From: Nitratireductor soli
GTDB taxonomy: Bacteria; Pseudomonadota; Alphaproteobacteria; Rhizobiales; Rhizobiaceae
Reading direction: 5' to 3'
DNA length: 64,000 nucleotides
Assembly (NCBI RefSeq): GCF_001050155.1
Contig: NZ_LFVY01000007.1
Coordinates: 186,001 to 250,000, forward strand
Part shown: positions 8,572-18,056 of the stretch, one piece after another
Layout: every line of letters begins with the position of its first letter
How positions within the stretch are numbered: the first letter of the stretch is position 1
The notes under the pieces: model-generated
What the model was told of the DNA's origin: nothing
Database searches by the model: none
The model's input: only the letters and a program-made list of their open reading frames with translations
Position numbers and translations under genes: made by a program

Positions 8572-9401
8572 GGCGGTTCGCGCTGCGCTTCCTGCGTTCG
8601 CCTGAAGGCATGGTGGGTCTTGTTCTGCTCGCCTGCCTCGTCGCCATGGCGCTGCTGGCGCCATTCGTGTTTCCGCGCGATCCGCTGTCGATCGTCGGGC
8701 GACCGCTGATCGCTCCGTTCACCGACGCATCGCTGCCGCTCGGCACCGACAGGCTGGGCCGCGACGTGCTGGCCGGGCTGATGCATGGCGCGCGTGCCTC
8801 GCTGCTGGTCGGTGTCTTCGCGGCACTCGTCGCGGTGGCGGTCGGCACGGTGGTGGGAACCGTGGCCGGGTTCGCCGGCGGTCTCATCGACGAGGCGCTG
8901 ATGCGGGTCGTCGATGCCTTCCAGGTGGTGCCGGCCTTCCTGCTGGCGCTGGCCTTCGTCAGCGTCACCGGTCCCTCGCTGCCGGTGATCGTGTTCGCGG
9001 TGGCGCTCGGCGCCTGGACCGGCCCGGCGCGGCTGGCGCGGGCCGAGGTCCTGTCGATCCGCGAGCGCGACTATGTGGCGGCGGCCCGGGCCATCGGCAT
9101 GCATCCGGCGGAAATCGCCTTCAAGGAGGTGCTGCCCAACGCGCTGCCGCCCGTGCTGGCGCTGGTTTCGGTGATCGTCGCCAGCGCCGTGCTGATCGAG
9201 GCGGCGCTGTCCTTCCTCAATCTTGGCGATCCGAACATCGTCACCTGGGGATCGATGATCGCCGAGGGCCGCAACGTACTGCGCACGGCGCCCTTTCTGT
9301 CGATCGTGCCTGGCTTCGGTCTCGTCTTGACCGTGCTCGGCGTCTATCTGTTCGGCGAGGGGCTGGTCGAGGCGATGGCGCATCGCCGGGGCCGGCAATG
9401 A
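8568..9401 (+). CDS. ABC transporter permease, DppC type
   Basis: The protein has 277 residues and is the second membrane subunit of the importer. It has six predicted membrane segments and the EAA loop YVAAARAIGMHPAEIAFKEV near 167-187. The segment PLGTDRLGRDVLAGLMHGAR near 55-75 is a strong mark of DppC/OppC proteins. The start overlaps the DppB stop (ATGA) behind GGGGAGG, and its own end overlaps the first ATPase gene by four bases. The tight packing shows the five genes form one transcription unit. Confidence 0.92.
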   Translation: MRRFALRFLRSPEGMVGLVLLACLVAMALLAPFVFPRDPLSIVGRPLIAPFTDASLPLGTDRLGRDVLAGLMHGARASLLVGVFAALVAVAVGTVVGTVAGFAGGLIDEALMRVVDAFQVVPAFLLALAFVSVTGPSLPVIVFAVALGAWTGPARLARAEVLSIRERDYVAAARAIGMHPAEIAFKEVLPNALPPVLALVSVIVASAVLIEAALSFLNLGDPNIVTWGSMIAEGRNVLRTAPFLSIVPGFGLVLTVLGVYLFGEGLVEAMAHRRGRQ

Positions 9402-10189
9402 CGACGACCCTCGCCACGCTGCGCGGCCTTTCCGTTTCCTACAGGCGCGAGGGAGCGCAAACCTTCGCCTTGCGCGATGTCGATCTCGATATCGCCACGG
9501 GCGGGCGGCTGGCGATCATCGGCGAAAGCGGTTCGGGCAAGAGCACACTGGCCCTGGCACTGGCCGGGCTCCTGCCGCCGGAGGCATCGCTTGCCGGCAC
9601 CATCGACTGGCCGGGTCTCGATCATGTGCCGGTCGCTGGGCGCGACATCGGCATGGTGTTCCAGGATCCGGGCTCGAGCCTCAATCCCGTGCTCACCATC
9701 GGCGAACAGGTGTCCGAGGGCGCGGTGCGCCATTTGCGGCTTGGACGAGCCACAGCAAGGCAGCGTGCGCTCGACCTGCTCGCACGGGTGCGCATTCCCC
9801 AGCCGCAGGCGGCGCTTGCCGCCTATCCGCACCAGTTCTCCGGCGGCCAGCGGCAGCGCATCGCCATTGCCTGTGCCATCGCCGCCAGCCCCCGGCTGCT
9901 GATCGCCGACGAGGCGACCAGCGCGCTGGACATGATCGTCCAGGCGGAAATCACCGAACTGCTCGACACGCTGGTGCGCGAGGACGGGATGAGCCTGGTC
10001 TTCATCACGCACGACATTGCGCTCGCCGCAAAGCTGGCCGATCGGATCGCGGTGTTCCGCGATGCGACGCTGGTCGAAGTGGGTCCGGCGCGGCAGGTTC
10101 TGGCGCGGCCTTCGCAGGACTACACGCGCAGCCTGATCGCCACGCATATCGATTTTTCCGCCCCGCGGCTGATCGATGAGCGCGCCTGA
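9398..10189 (+). CDS. ABC transporter ATPase, DppD type
   Basis: The protein has 263 residues and supplies energy for the 5923-10989 importer. It carries Walker A (GESGSGKST near 44-52), the Q-loop (VFQDPGSSLNP), the ABC signature (FSGGQRQRIAIA) and Walker B (LLIADEATSALD) with the H-loop histidine in FITHD. It is shorter than typical DppD (about 320 residues), mainly because it lacks the long C-terminal oligopeptide-transporter extension with its iron-sulfur cysteines. It overlaps its upstream neighbour by four bases and its downstream neighbour by one (TGATG). Confidence 0.9.
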   Translation: MTTTLATLRGLSVSYRREGAQTFALRDVDLDIATGGRLAIIGESGSGKSTLALALAGLLPPEASLAGTIDWPGLDHVPVAGRDIGMVFQDPGSSLNPVLTIGEQVSEGAVRHLRLGRATARQRALDLLARVRIPQPQAALAAYPHQFSGGQRQRIAIACAIAASPRLLIADEATSALDMIVQAEITELLDTLVREDGMSLVFITHDIALAAKLADRIAVFRDATLVEVGPARQVLARPSQDYTRSLIATHIDFSAPRLIDERA

Positions 10190-10989
10190 TGGGAGAGCCT
10201 TTCGTCACCGCGCGGGGATTGCGCAAGGTCTTTCACAGCCGGGGCCGCGACGTGACGGCGCTGGACGATGTGTCGTTCACGCTGGCACGCGGCGAGACGC
10301 TCGGCCTGGTCGGTCCGTCCGGCAGCGGCAAGTCGACGCTGGCGCGTGTGCTGATGCGGCTGATCGAGCCCGATGCCGGCGCGATCAGCATCGACGGCGA
10401 GGATTGGCTGGCCCTGCGCGGCAGGGCATTGCGCCAGCGGCGCGGGGCGATCCAGATGGTGTTCCAGGAACCGCTCGCCGCCTTCAATCCACGCGCCACC
10501 ATTGGCGGCGCGCTTGACGATCCGCTGCGCATTCACGGCATTGCCGACCGGGCCGACCGGGCGGAGCGGCCCCGGCGGATCGCCGAACTGCTCGAGCGCG
10601 TCGGCCTGCCTGCTGGCTTTGCGCAGCGCGCGGTGCATGAGGTTTCGGGTGGGCAGCGCCAGCGGGTCGCCATCGCCCGGGCGCTGGCCACACGGCCGGC
10701 ACTGATCGTCCTCGACGAGGCGGTATCGGCGCTCGACGTGTCGGTGCGCGGCACGATCCTCGAACTGCTCGCCGATGTGCAGAAAAGCGACGGCATCGCC
10801 TATGTCTTCGTTTCGCACGATCTGGCTGTCGTGCGCGTCATCGCCCATCGCGTGGCGATCATGGATGCGGGCCGCATCGTCGAGACCGGACCGACGCCGG
10901 GCGTCATCGCCGATCCGCAATCGGCAATGGGCAGGGCGCTGGTCGCCGCCGTGCCGAGGCTGGATTTCGGACGGGATGACGGCGCCTGA
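10189..10989 (+). CDS. ABC transporter ATPase, DppF type
   Basis: The protein has 266 residues and is the second ATPase of the importer. It has Walker A (GPSGSGKST), a Q-loop in VFQEPLAAFNP, the signature [15 protein letters not shown] and Walker B LIVLDEAVSALD, with FVSHD as the switch histidine. The LAAFNPRATIGGAL segment is typical of the DppF/OppF partner. It follows DppD with a one-base stop-start overlap and closes the operon. No transcription terminator is obvious in the 92 bases before the next gene. Confidence 0.9.
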   Translation: MGEPFVTARGLRKVFHSRGRDVTALDDVSFTLARGETLGLVGPSGSGKSTLARVLMRLIEPDAGAISIDGEDWLALRGRALRQRRGAIQMVFQEPLAAFNPRATIGGALDDPLRIHGIADRADRAERPRRIAELLERVGLPAGFAQRAVHEVSGGQRQRVAIARALATRPALIVLDEAVSALDVSVRGTILELLADVQKSDGIAYVFVSHDLAVVRVIAHRVAIMDAGRIVETGPTPGVIADPQSAMGRALVAAVPRLDFGRDDGA

Positions 10990-11081
10990 GCAAAGGTCGG
11001 ATGCCGGGTTGCATTCCCTTTGCGTGATGCGGCTATACTGCGCCGGAGCGCCGCGGGACGGCGAAACCGGAGTTTCCGCCA

Positions 11082-13760
11082 ATGACGATCCGCAATCTCG
11101 AACATGCCGCCCGCCCGCAATCCGTTGCCGTCATCGGTGCATCGGTCCGTGACGGGGCGGTCGGCCGCATCGTCATGCAGAACCTGATCGAAGGCGGCTT
11201 CGAGGGCGAGATCTGGCCGGTCAATCCGAAATACAGGAAGGTCGACGGGCGGCGCTGCTACAAGCGCGCCAGCCAGATCCCCGGCGTGCCGGATATCGCC
11301 GTGATCGTCACGCCGCCTGAAACCGTGCCGGGCATCATTGCGGAGCTCGGCGAAAAGGGCACGCGCACGGCGGTGGTCATCACGGCGGGGCTGACGCGTG
11401 AGAACGGGCTGCGCCAGGCCATGCTCGACGCGGCCAGGCCGCATCTGTTCCGCATCATCGGGCCGAACACGGTCGGGCTGATGGTGCCGCCGATGAAGTT
11501 CAACGCCAGTTTTGCCCATATGCAGGCCAAGGCAGGCGGGCTGGCGCTGTTGTCGCAATCGGGCGCCATCGCCACCTCGCTGGTCGACTGGGCGGCGGAG
11601 GAGGGCGTCGGCTTCTCGCACATCGTCTCGCTCGGCGACATGGCCGATGTCGATGTCGGCGACTATCTGGAAATGCTGGCTGGCGACGGCAAGACGCGCG
11701 CCATCCTGATGTATCTCGAGACCATTCCCAACCCGCGAAAATTCATGACGGCGGCGCGTGCGGCGGCGCGCCTGAAGCCGGTGATCGCCATCAAGTCCGG
11801 ACGGCACGCACAGGCGGCGCAGGCAGCGGCGACCCATACGGGGGCGTTGTCGGGGGCCGACCGGGTGGTGGAGGCCGCGCTGCGGCGCGCGGGCATTTTG
11901 CGCGTTCTCGATCTGGGCGAACTGTTCGACGCGGCCGAGGTGCTGGCGCGGTTCTCGCCATTGCAGGCTTCGCGCGTCGGCATCGTCAGCAATGGCGGCG
12001 GGGCAGGCGTTCTGGCCGTCGACCGGCTGATCGATTTCGAGGGGACACTGGCGGAGTTTTCAGCCGAAACGCTGGCGCGGCTCGACAAGGCGCTGCCGCC
12101 GAACTGGTCGCATGCCAACCCGGCCGACATCATCGGCGATGCGCCGCCGGACCGCTACAGCGAGGCGGTGCGCGCGGTTGCCGATGATGAAGGCACGGAT
12201 GCCGTCCTGGTGTTCAACTGCCCGACCGGCCTTGCCTCGCCATCCGAGGCGGCGCGTGCCGTGGCCGCCCTTGCCGAGCGCGGCCGCATCAATGGCAAGC
12301 CGCTGATCACCTGCTGGCTCGGCGAAAAGACGGCGCGCGAGGGCCGGCGCATCCTGCAGGAAGCGGGCATCGCCAATTTCTCCACACCGTCGAGCGCCAC
12401 GGCAGCGCTTTCCTACCTCGGCGAGTGGTCGCGGGCGCAGAAGGCGCTGACACGCGTGCCGTCGAGCGGCAGCGAGGATGTGCGCGGCGACCGCGAGGCG
12501 CTGGCGGCGATCCTGAAGGGAGCGGCGCGCGAGGGCCGACGCATGCTGACCGAGCCCGAGGCCAAGGCGGCGATCGCCGCCTACGGCATTCCCGTGCCGG
12601 CAACGCGTGTGACTGAAACGCCGAAGGCAGCCGGCGAGGCGGCGGCCGAACTCCTGAAGTCCTCGGACAGGGTGGTGGTGAAGCTGCTTTCGAAGACGAT
12701 CAGCCACAAGTCCGACATCGGCGGCGTGGTGCTCGACCTGAAGACGCCGCAGGCGGCGGTCGCGGCAGCGGAAGGCATCGTCAAGCGGTTGAAGGAAGCC
12801 GGCTCCGAAGACGCGCTCGAAGGCTTCGTCGTGCAGCCGATGGTGGTGCGCAAGCACGCGCATGAGCTGATCCTCGGTGTCAGCCAGGATCCGATCTTCG
12901 GGCCGGTGGTGCTGTTCGGCGCCGGCGGCACCTCGGTCGAGGTGGTCGACGACACGGCCATCGCCCTGCCGCCGCTCGACGATGTGCTGGCTGGCGACCT
13001 GATCGATTCAACGCGCATCGGCAAATTGCTCGCTGGCTATCGCGACCGCGCGCCGGCCGACCGCGCCGCGATTGCCGAGGCGCTCAACGCCATGTCGCAG
13101 ATGATCGTCGACTTCCCCTGCATCAAGGGCATGGACATCAACCCGCTGCTCGCCGACCGCGACGGCGTGGTGGCGCTCGACGCGCGCATCGAGATCGAGC
13201 CTGCGGAGATCGGTCGCAAGGGGCCTAACCCCGACCTGGCGATCAGGCCCTATCCGGGCGGGTGGGAGAAGGACGTCGATCTTGAAGGCCACCGCTACCA
13301 TCTCAGGCCGATCAAGCCGGCGGATGTGGCGCTGTTCCCCGGTTTCCTGGCGCAGGTCTCGCCGCAGGATATCCGCTTCCGCTTTCTTGCCTCGCGCAAG
13401 CACTTTCCCGACGAGATGCTGCTGAGGCTCACCCAACTCGACTATGAGCGCGACATGGCCTTCATCGCCCTGCGCGCCGAGGATGGCGAGATGGGTGGTA
13501 TCGGCCGCCTGTCCGCCGACCCGGACAAGGAGGTGGCCGAATATGGACTGCTGGTGCGCACCGACCTGCAGGGGCACGGGCTGGGCTTTGCATTGCTGAA
13601 ACAGCTGATCGACTATGCGCGCGCGGAGGGCATCGGCGCCATCGAAGGCATTGTGCTTTCCGACAACACCAAGATGCTGAACATGTGCCGGGAGTTCGGC
13701 TTCGAAGTGAAGGCCGGGGTGGCGGAACCGGGGGTGATCACGGTGTCGCTGGCGCTTTAG
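11082..13760 (+). CDS. Pat-type protein lysine acyltransferase: NDP-forming acyl-CoA synthetase-like domain fused to GNAT
   Basis: The protein has 892 residues. In order it has a CoA-binding Rossmann domain (about 5-130), succinyl-CoA-ligase-like domains (about 150-460, with GIVSNGGGAGVLAVD near 305), an ATP-grasp domain (about 490-700, ending GMDINPLLA) and a C-terminal GNAT acetyltransferase domain (about 725-890) with the acetyl-CoA motif VRTDLQGHGLGFALLK. This is the architecture of PatZ/Pat, which acetylates metabolic enzymes such as acyl-CoA synthetases on lysine. The start ATG at 11082 follows a GGAG. It is in the same direction as the ABC operon, 92 bases on, and may be independent of it. 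Whether the synthetase half is active or only regulatory cannot be decided from the sequence. Confidence 0.87.
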   Translation: MTIRNLEHAARPQSVAVIGASVRDGAVGRIVMQNLIEGGFEGEIWPVNPKYRKVDGRRCYKRASQIPGVPDIAVIVTPPETVPGIIAELGEKGTRTAVVITAGLTRENGLRQAMLDAARPHLFRIIGPNTVGLMVPPMKFNASFAHMQAKAGGLALLSQSGAIATSLVDWAAEEGVGFSHIVSLGDMADVDVGDYLEMLAGDGKTRAILMYLETIPNPRKFMTAARAAARLKPVIAIKSGRHAQAAQAAATHTGALSGADRVVEAALRRAGILRVLDLGELFDAAEVLARFSPLQASRVGIVSNGGGAGVLAVDRLIDFEGTLAEFSAETLARLDKALPPNWSHANPADIIGDAPPDRYSEAVRAVADDEGTDAVLVFNCPTGLASPSEAARAVAALAERGRINGKPLITCWLGEKTAREGRRILQEAGIANFSTPSSATAALSYLGEWSRAQKALTRVPSSGSEDVRGDREALAAILKGAAREGRRMLTEPEAKAAIAAYGIPVPATRVTETPKAAGEAAAELLKSSDRVVVKLLSKTISHKSDIGGVVLDLKTPQAAVAAAEGIVKRLKEAGSEDALEGFVVQPMVVRKHAHELILGVSQDPIFGPVVLFGAGGTSVEVVDDTAIALPPLDDVLAGDLIDSTRIGKLLAGYRDRAPADRAAIAEALNAMSQMIVDFPCIKGMDINPLLADRDGVVALDARIEIEPAEIGRKGPNPDLAIRPYPGGWEKDVDLEGHRYHLRPIKPADVALFPGFLAQVSPQDIRFRFLASRKHFPDEMLLRLTQLDYERDMAFIALRAEDGEMGGIGRLSADPDKEVAEYGLLVRTDLQGHGLGFALLKQLIDYARAEGIGAIEGIVLSDNTKMLNMCREFGFEVKAGVAEPGVITVSLAL

Positions 13761-13898
13761 ATCGCAGGATGTGCTGGCGCGTCAGGATCACTCGTTCCGG
13801 CATGGACCCTCGGGTCGGGGCCCGAGAGTGACGAGTTGTAGAGGCGGGAGCACCAGTTGCCGGCCGTCGCGACCAACACCGACATCCAATCCTTCGTC

Positions 13899-13922
13899 AT
13901 GCCCGGCCCCCGAGCCGGGCAT
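13899..13922. terminator. Hairpin between convergent genes
   Basis: ATGCCCGGC and GCCGGGCAT (13899-13907 and 13914-13922) form a 9-bp perfect stem with a 6-base loop in the gap between the Pat gene (plus strand, ends 13760) and the iron alcohol dehydrogenase (minus strand, ends 13967). A second, shorter CTCGGG/CCCGAG hairpin lies near 13810-13830. This could be a bidirectional terminator. The unit also resembles dispersed 'GTCATGCCCGGC' intergenic repeats common in rhizobial genomes. Confidence 0.45.
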
Positions 13923-13966
13923 CCATGCCGTGGCGACGGCGAAGGGCGCCGGCGCCTGCCCTGTGC

Positions 13967-15112
13967 TCAGATACACGCCTCAAAGAGCGCCCTGGTGTTC
14001 TCAACCGTCATCTTGACCGGGTTGCCGCCGGCGCTGGGGTCTTCCAGCGCCATTCCCACCATTTCGTCGATGCGGTCGGTGCCGACGCCGAGTGCTGCGA
14101 GCTTGTCGGGGATGCCGAGTTCGGCCCGCAATTGCATGACGAATTCGTAGAAGCCGTCAAAGCCGCCGGCGATGCCGAGATAGGCGGCGGCGGCGTTGAT
14201 GCGGGTTTCGATGACCTGCCGGTTGAGCCGCAGCACGGGCGGCATGACGACCGCGTTGGTGGTGCCGTGGTGCGTGTTGTAGACGGCGCCGATCGGGTGG
14301 GACAGGGCGTGGATCGCGCCGAGCCCCTTCTGGAAGGCGACGGCGCCCATGGCGGCGGCGCTCATCATCTGGGCGCGGGCCTCGAGGTCGCTTCCATCGG
14401 CGTGGGCGCGCGGCAAATAGGCTTTCACCAGCCGCATGCCCTCAAGCGCGATGCCCTGGCTCATCGGGTGGTAGAAAGGCGAGGAATAGGCTTCGAGGCA
14501 ATGGGCGAAGGCGTCCATGCCGGTGCCGGCGGTGATGCCCTTAGGCATACCGACCGTCAGTTCGGGATCGCAGATCACCACCGAAGGCAGAATCTTCGGG
14601 TGAAAGATGATCTTCTTCACATGCGTCGTGGAATTGGTCAGAACGCCGGCGCGGCCCACTTCCGAGCCCGTTCCCGCCGTGGTCGGAACGGCGACGATCG
14701 GGGCGATCTTCGCGGCATCGGCGCGGGTCCACCAGTCGCCGATGTCCTCGAAATCCCACACGGGCCGCGTCTGGCCGGCCATGAAGGCGACGAGCTTGCC
14801 GAGGTCGAGGCCCGACCCCCCGCCGAAGGCGACCACACCGTCATGGCCGCCATCGGTGAACATGCGAACGCCGGCCTCGAGGTTGTTTTCGTTCGGATTG
14901 GGATCGACATCCGAGAACATGGCGCGGCCGAGACCGGCGGCCTCCAGGAGGTCGAGCGCGTTCCTGGTGATCTCCATGCCGGCAAGACCCCGGTCGGTGA
15001 CGAGCAGCGGCCGGGCGATGCCGGCCGCCTTGCAGGCGTCCGCCAGTTCCGTGATGCGCCCGGCGCCGAAACGGATGGATGTCGGATAGGACCAGTTGGC
15101 GACGAGGCTCAT
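13967..15112 (-). CDS. Iron-containing alcohol dehydrogenase
   Basis: The protein has 381 residues and should oxidise a primary alcohol to an aldehyde with NAD(P). The N-terminal nucleotide-binding part has GGGSGLDLGK (98-106). The metal site is intact: Asp200 and His204 in GTGMDAFAHCLEAY, His268 in GAIHAL and His282 in YNTHHG. The start at 15112 overlaps the stop of the aldehyde dehydrogenase by four bases (ATGA), so the two are translated together. It is the last gene of a run that begins at 21913 and includes a TRAP transporter and a glutamine-synthetase-family enzyme. The context suggests its substrate is an alcohol carried on a gamma-glutamyl amide. Plain alcohols are the alternative. 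Confidence 0.9.
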   Translation of the reverse strand: MSLVANWSYPTSIRFGAGRITELADACKAAGIARPLLVTDRGLAGMEITRNALDLLEAAGLGRAMFSDVDPNPNENNLEAGVRMFTDGGHDGVVAFGGGSGLDLGKLVAFMAGQTRPVWDFEDIGDWWTRADAAKIAPIVAVPTTAGTGSEVGRAGVLTNSTTHVKKIIFHPKILPSVVICDPELTVGMPKGITAGTGMDAFAHCLEAYSSPFYHPMSQGIALEGMRLVKAYLPRAHADGSDLEARAQMMSAAAMGAVAFQKGLGAIHALSHPIGAVYNTHHGTTNAVVMPPVLRLNRQVIETRINAAAAYLGIAGGFDGFYEFVMQLRAELGIPDKLAALGVGTDRIDEMVGMALEDPSAGGNPVKMTVENTRALFEACI

Positions 15113-16509
15113 GCTTGCTTTTTCCTGAAATGGTAGGATTTCGGACGGGTGAGGTTGTGATAGCCGATCTCGGACAGCGCGCCGCCGCGGCCGGTGTTCT
15201 TGCAGCCGGTCCAGCACAGGCTGGGGTCGAGATAGTCGGCGCGGTTCATGAACACGGTGCCGGTCTCGATCTGGTCGCCGAGACGCGCGGCGCGCTCGGC
15301 GTCGGCCGTCCACAGCGAAGCGGTCAGGCCGAACTCGCAATCGTTCATCAGGGTCAGCGCCTCGGCGTCGTCCTTGACCGGCATGATGCCGACGACGGGA
15401 CCAAAGCTCTCCTCGCGCATCACGCGCATCTGGTGGTTCACGTCGACGAGCACTTGCGGCATCAGGTAGGTGCCGCCGTCGTCCTCGGGGAACAGCTTTG
15501 GATCGATCAGCGGCCTGGCGCCTTGCGCAATGGCGTCGCGCGTCTGCGAACGGACTTCGTCGGCAAAGCGCTTGTTGGCCATCGGTCCGATGGTGGTTTC
15601 CTTCGACAGCGGGTTGCCGAGCTTGAGCTTCGACACCCAATCGGTGGATTTTGCGACGAAAGCGTCGAAATGGCGCTCCGTCACATAGATGCGCTCGATG
15701 CCGCAGCAGCACTGGCCGGCATTGTACATCGCGCCATCCATCAGCACGTCGACGGCCCAGTCGATGTCGGCGTCTTCCATCACATAGGCCGGGTCCTTGC
15801 CGCCGAGTTCCAGGCCGAGGCCGGTGAAGGTGCCGGCAGCGGCCCGCTCGATGGCGCGCCCGCCGCCGACGGAGCCCGTGAAATTGATGAAGTCGAAGGC
15901 GCGGTCGCCGATCAGCGTTTCGGTGCCCGGATGGTCGAGGAACAGGTTGATGAACAGCGCTTCGGGAATGCCCGCCTCATGGAAGGCGCGGACGATGCGC
16001 TCGCCGACAAGCAGCGTCTGCGTGGCATGCTTGACGGCCACGGCATTGCCGGCGATCAGCGCCGGCACGATGGTGTTCATCGCCGTCATGTAGGGGTAGT
16101 TCCACGGCGCGATGACGCCGACCACGCCATGCGGTTGGTGGACGATGCGCCGGTCGAAAATGTCCGAATCCTCGATGACGATGGGGCTGAGCGCGCGGGC
16201 GGCAATCGAGGCCATGTAGGCGGAACGCTCGTTCATGCCGCCGAACTCGCCGCCATAGCGCACCGGGCGGCCCATCATGTGGGCAAGCTCCGGCACCACT
16301 TCGTCGGCCATCTCGTTGAGGCGGGCGACACCGGCGTTGACGAGAGCGATGCGCTCGTCGAGCGGGCGTTTCGCCCAGGCCTTCTGGGCTGGCCGGGCGT
16401 GCGCCAGGAGTGCGGCGGCCTTGTCCGGGTCCATCACGGGGCGCTCGGCATAGACCGAACCGTCGATGGGGGAAATGCATTGCAATGTCTTGGGCAGGGT
16501 TTTCGTCAT
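15109..16509 (-). CDS. Aldehyde dehydrogenase family protein
   Basis: The protein has 466 residues and oxidises an aldehyde to the acid with NAD(P). Catalytic residues are visible: Asn137 in PWNYPY, the general base Glu234 in LELGGKDP and the nucleophile Cys268 in NAGQCCCG, where three cysteines stand in a row. The start at 16509 is one base after the stop of the glutamine-synthetase-like gene (TGAGATG). A longer reading from 16761 would cover that gene's 3' end and is not believable. It is coupled on both sides, so it clearly acts in the same pathway as the synthetase and the alcohol dehydrogenase. The natural substrate is not known. A gamma-glutamyl aminoaldehyde would fit the order of the genes. 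Confidence 0.9.
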   Translation of the reverse strand: MTKTLPKTLQCISPIDGSVYAERPVMDPDKAAALLAHARPAQKAWAKRPLDERIALVNAGVARLNEMADEVVPELAHMMGRPVRYGGEFGGMNERSAYMASIAARALSPIVIEDSDIFDRRIVHQPHGVVGVIAPWNYPYMTAMNTIVPALIAGNAVAVKHATQTLLVGERIVRAFHEAGIPEALFINLFLDHPGTETLIGDRAFDFINFTGSVGGGRAIERAAAGTFTGLGLELGGKDPAYVMEDADIDWAVDVLMDGAMYNAGQCCCGIERIYVTERHFDAFVAKSTDWVSKLKLGNPLSKETTIGPMANKRFADEVRSQTRDAIAQGARPLIDPKLFPEDDGGTYLMPQVLVDVNHQMRVMREESFGPVVGIMPVKDDAEALTLMNDCEFGLTASLWTADAERAARLGDQIETGTVFMNRADYLDPSLCWTGCKNTGRGGALSEIGYHNLTRPKSYHFRKKQA

Positions 16510-16510
16510 C

Positions 16511-17878
16511 TCATGCTCTCTCAAAGCCACGCCTGATCTCCCAATCGGTGACGCGGCGGTCATATTCGTTTTGTTCCCAGCGGGCCGCGTGGACATAGTG
16601 GTCGACCACATCGTCGCCAAACGCCTTGCGCAGCATTTTGGAGCCATCGAGGGCAGTTGTCGCGTCGCGCAACGTGGCGGGAATCTCGCGGATTCCGCTG
16701 CCATGATAGGCGTCGCCGACGAAGGCCGGCTCAAGCTCTCTCTTGTTCTCGATGCCATCAAGCCCGGCGGCGATCAATGCCGCAAAGGCCAGATAGGGGT
16801 TCAGGTCGGCACCGCCGACGCGGCATTCGGCGCGCACCGCCTTGGTGTCGCCGCCGCAGACGCGGTAGCCCGCCGTGCGATTGTCGAACGACCAGATGGC
16901 CTTGGTGGGGGCGAAGGTGCCGGCGGCAAAGCGCTTGTAGGAGTTGATGTAGGGGGCGAGGAAATAAGTGATTTCGCCCGCATGCGCCAGAAGCCCGGCG
17001 AGATAGTGCCGCATGGTCGTGGACATGCCGTGTTCGCCAGCGGGATCGAAGAACAGGGGCTTGCCGTCGAGCGACCAGAGCGACTGGTGGACATGCGAGG
17101 AACTGCCGGCCGCCTGATCGTCCCATTTGGCCATGAAGGAGACGGCACGGCCCTTCTGCCAGGCGATCTCCTTGCAGCCGTTCTTGATGATCGCGTGCCG
17201 GTCGGCCATGGTCAGAGCATCGGCATAGCGCACGTTGATCTCTTCCTGGCCGGCATCGGCCTCGCCCTTGGAGTTCTCCACCGGCACGTCGGCGCCGTTC
17301 AACCCGTTGCGGATGGCGCGCATCACATCCTCTTCCTTGGTCGTCTGGAAGATGTGGTAGTCCTCATTGTAGGCGCTGATGCGCTCCAGCCCGCGATACC
17401 CCTTGGCGCTTGCCTCCTCGAAGGTGTCGCGAAACAGGAAGAATTCCAGTTCCGAGGCCATCATGGCCTTCATGCCCATCGCCTCCAGCCGGGCGATCTG
17501 CTTCTTCAATATGGCGCGCGGCGAATGGGGCACGTCCGCATGGGTGTGATGGTCAAGCACATCGCACAGCACCAGCGCCGTGCCTTCGAGCCAGGGAATG
17601 CGGCGCAGCGTCGAAAGATCGGGCTTCATCGTGTAGTCGCCGTAGCCGGTTTCCCAACTCGTCGCCTTGTAGCCCTCGACGGTGACCATTTCGAGGTCGG
17701 TGGCGAGCAGGTAGTTGCAGCTATGGGTTTCCTCGAAAGCGCTCTGGAGAAAGAAATCCACATGGAAGCGCTTGCCCATCAGCCGGCCCTGCATGTCGAC
17801 CAGCGCCACCAGGACGGTGTCGATCTCACCGGTTTCGGCTGCCGCCTTGAGGGTGTCCAAAGTCAGTTTGCCCGCCAT
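16511..17878 (-). CDS. Glutamine-synthetase-family enzyme, probable gamma-glutamyl-amine ligase
   Basis: The protein has 455 residues and belongs to the glutamine synthetase fold, with the beta-grasp N-terminal domain (1-115) and the catalytic barrel. Metal and glutamate-binding stretches are present: ASELEFFLF, the GQEEINVRY segment and SSSHVHQSLW, with NRTAGYRVCGG near the nucleotide site. It lacks the adenylylation-type C-terminus of GlnA and resembles the PuuA, GlnA4 and IpuC group, which couple glutamate to amines (putrescine, ethanolamine, isopropylamine) using ATP. Its immediate coupling to an aldehyde and an alcohol dehydrogenase and the upstream TRAP importer support a catabolic role rather than nitrogen assimilation. 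The amine substrate is inferred only in class. Confidence 0.85.
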   Translation of the reverse strand: MAGKLTLDTLKAAAETGEIDTVLVALVDMQGRLMGKRFHVDFFLQSAFEETHSCNYLLATDLEMVTVEGYKATSWETGYGDYTMKPDLSTLRRIPWLEGTALVLCDVLDHHTHADVPHSPRAILKKQIARLEAMGMKAMMASELEFFLFRDTFEEASAKGYRGLERISAYNEDYHIFQTTKEEDVMRAIRNGLNGADVPVENSKGEADAGQEEINVRYADALTMADRHAIIKNGCKEIAWQKGRAVSFMAKWDDQAAGSSSHVHQSLWSLDGKPLFFDPAGEHGMSTTMRHYLAGLLAHAGEITYFLAPYINSYKRFAAGTFAPTKAIWSFDNRTAGYRVCGGDTKAVRAECRVGGADLNPYLAFAALIAAGLDGIENKRELEPAFVGDAYHGSGIREIPATLRDATTALDGSKMLRKAFGDDVVDHYVHAARWEQNEYDRRVTDWEIRRGFERA

Positions 17879-17918
17879 ATGTTTGTCCTGTCATGTCTGA
17901 TGATCGTCTCTGTGCGTA

Positions 17919-18032
17919 CGCCCCTCATCCGCCTGCCGGCACCTTCTCCCCGTAAACGGGGAGAAGGAGGATGGCCGCGACGTGGGCGTCTCCCTCTCCC
18001 CGCACGCGGGGAGAGGGTAAGGGTGAGGGGCG
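17919..18032. repeat. Double-hairpin intergenic repeat
   Basis: Two GC-rich hairpins stand side by side: CTTCTCCCCG/CGGGGAGAAG (17943-17966, 4-base loop) and CCCTCTCCCCG/CGGGGAGAGGG (17992-18017, 4-base loop). They are flanked by CGCCCCTCA and TGAGGGGCG. This mosaic is a common dispersed intergenic element in Hyphomicrobiales. It lies between the TRAP binding-protein gene and the glutamine-synthetase-like gene on the minus strand, so it could lower expression of the enzymes relative to the transporter. Confidence 0.7.
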
Positions 18033-18056
18033 AGCCCGGCGGTTGATCCAACGGGT

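Noticed and set aside
15109-16761. Longer start at 16761 for the aldehyde dehydrogenase
   Set aside because: The extra 84 residues are antisense-like and overlap the glutamine-synthetase-like gene; the ATG at 16509 begins exactly where family similarity begins.
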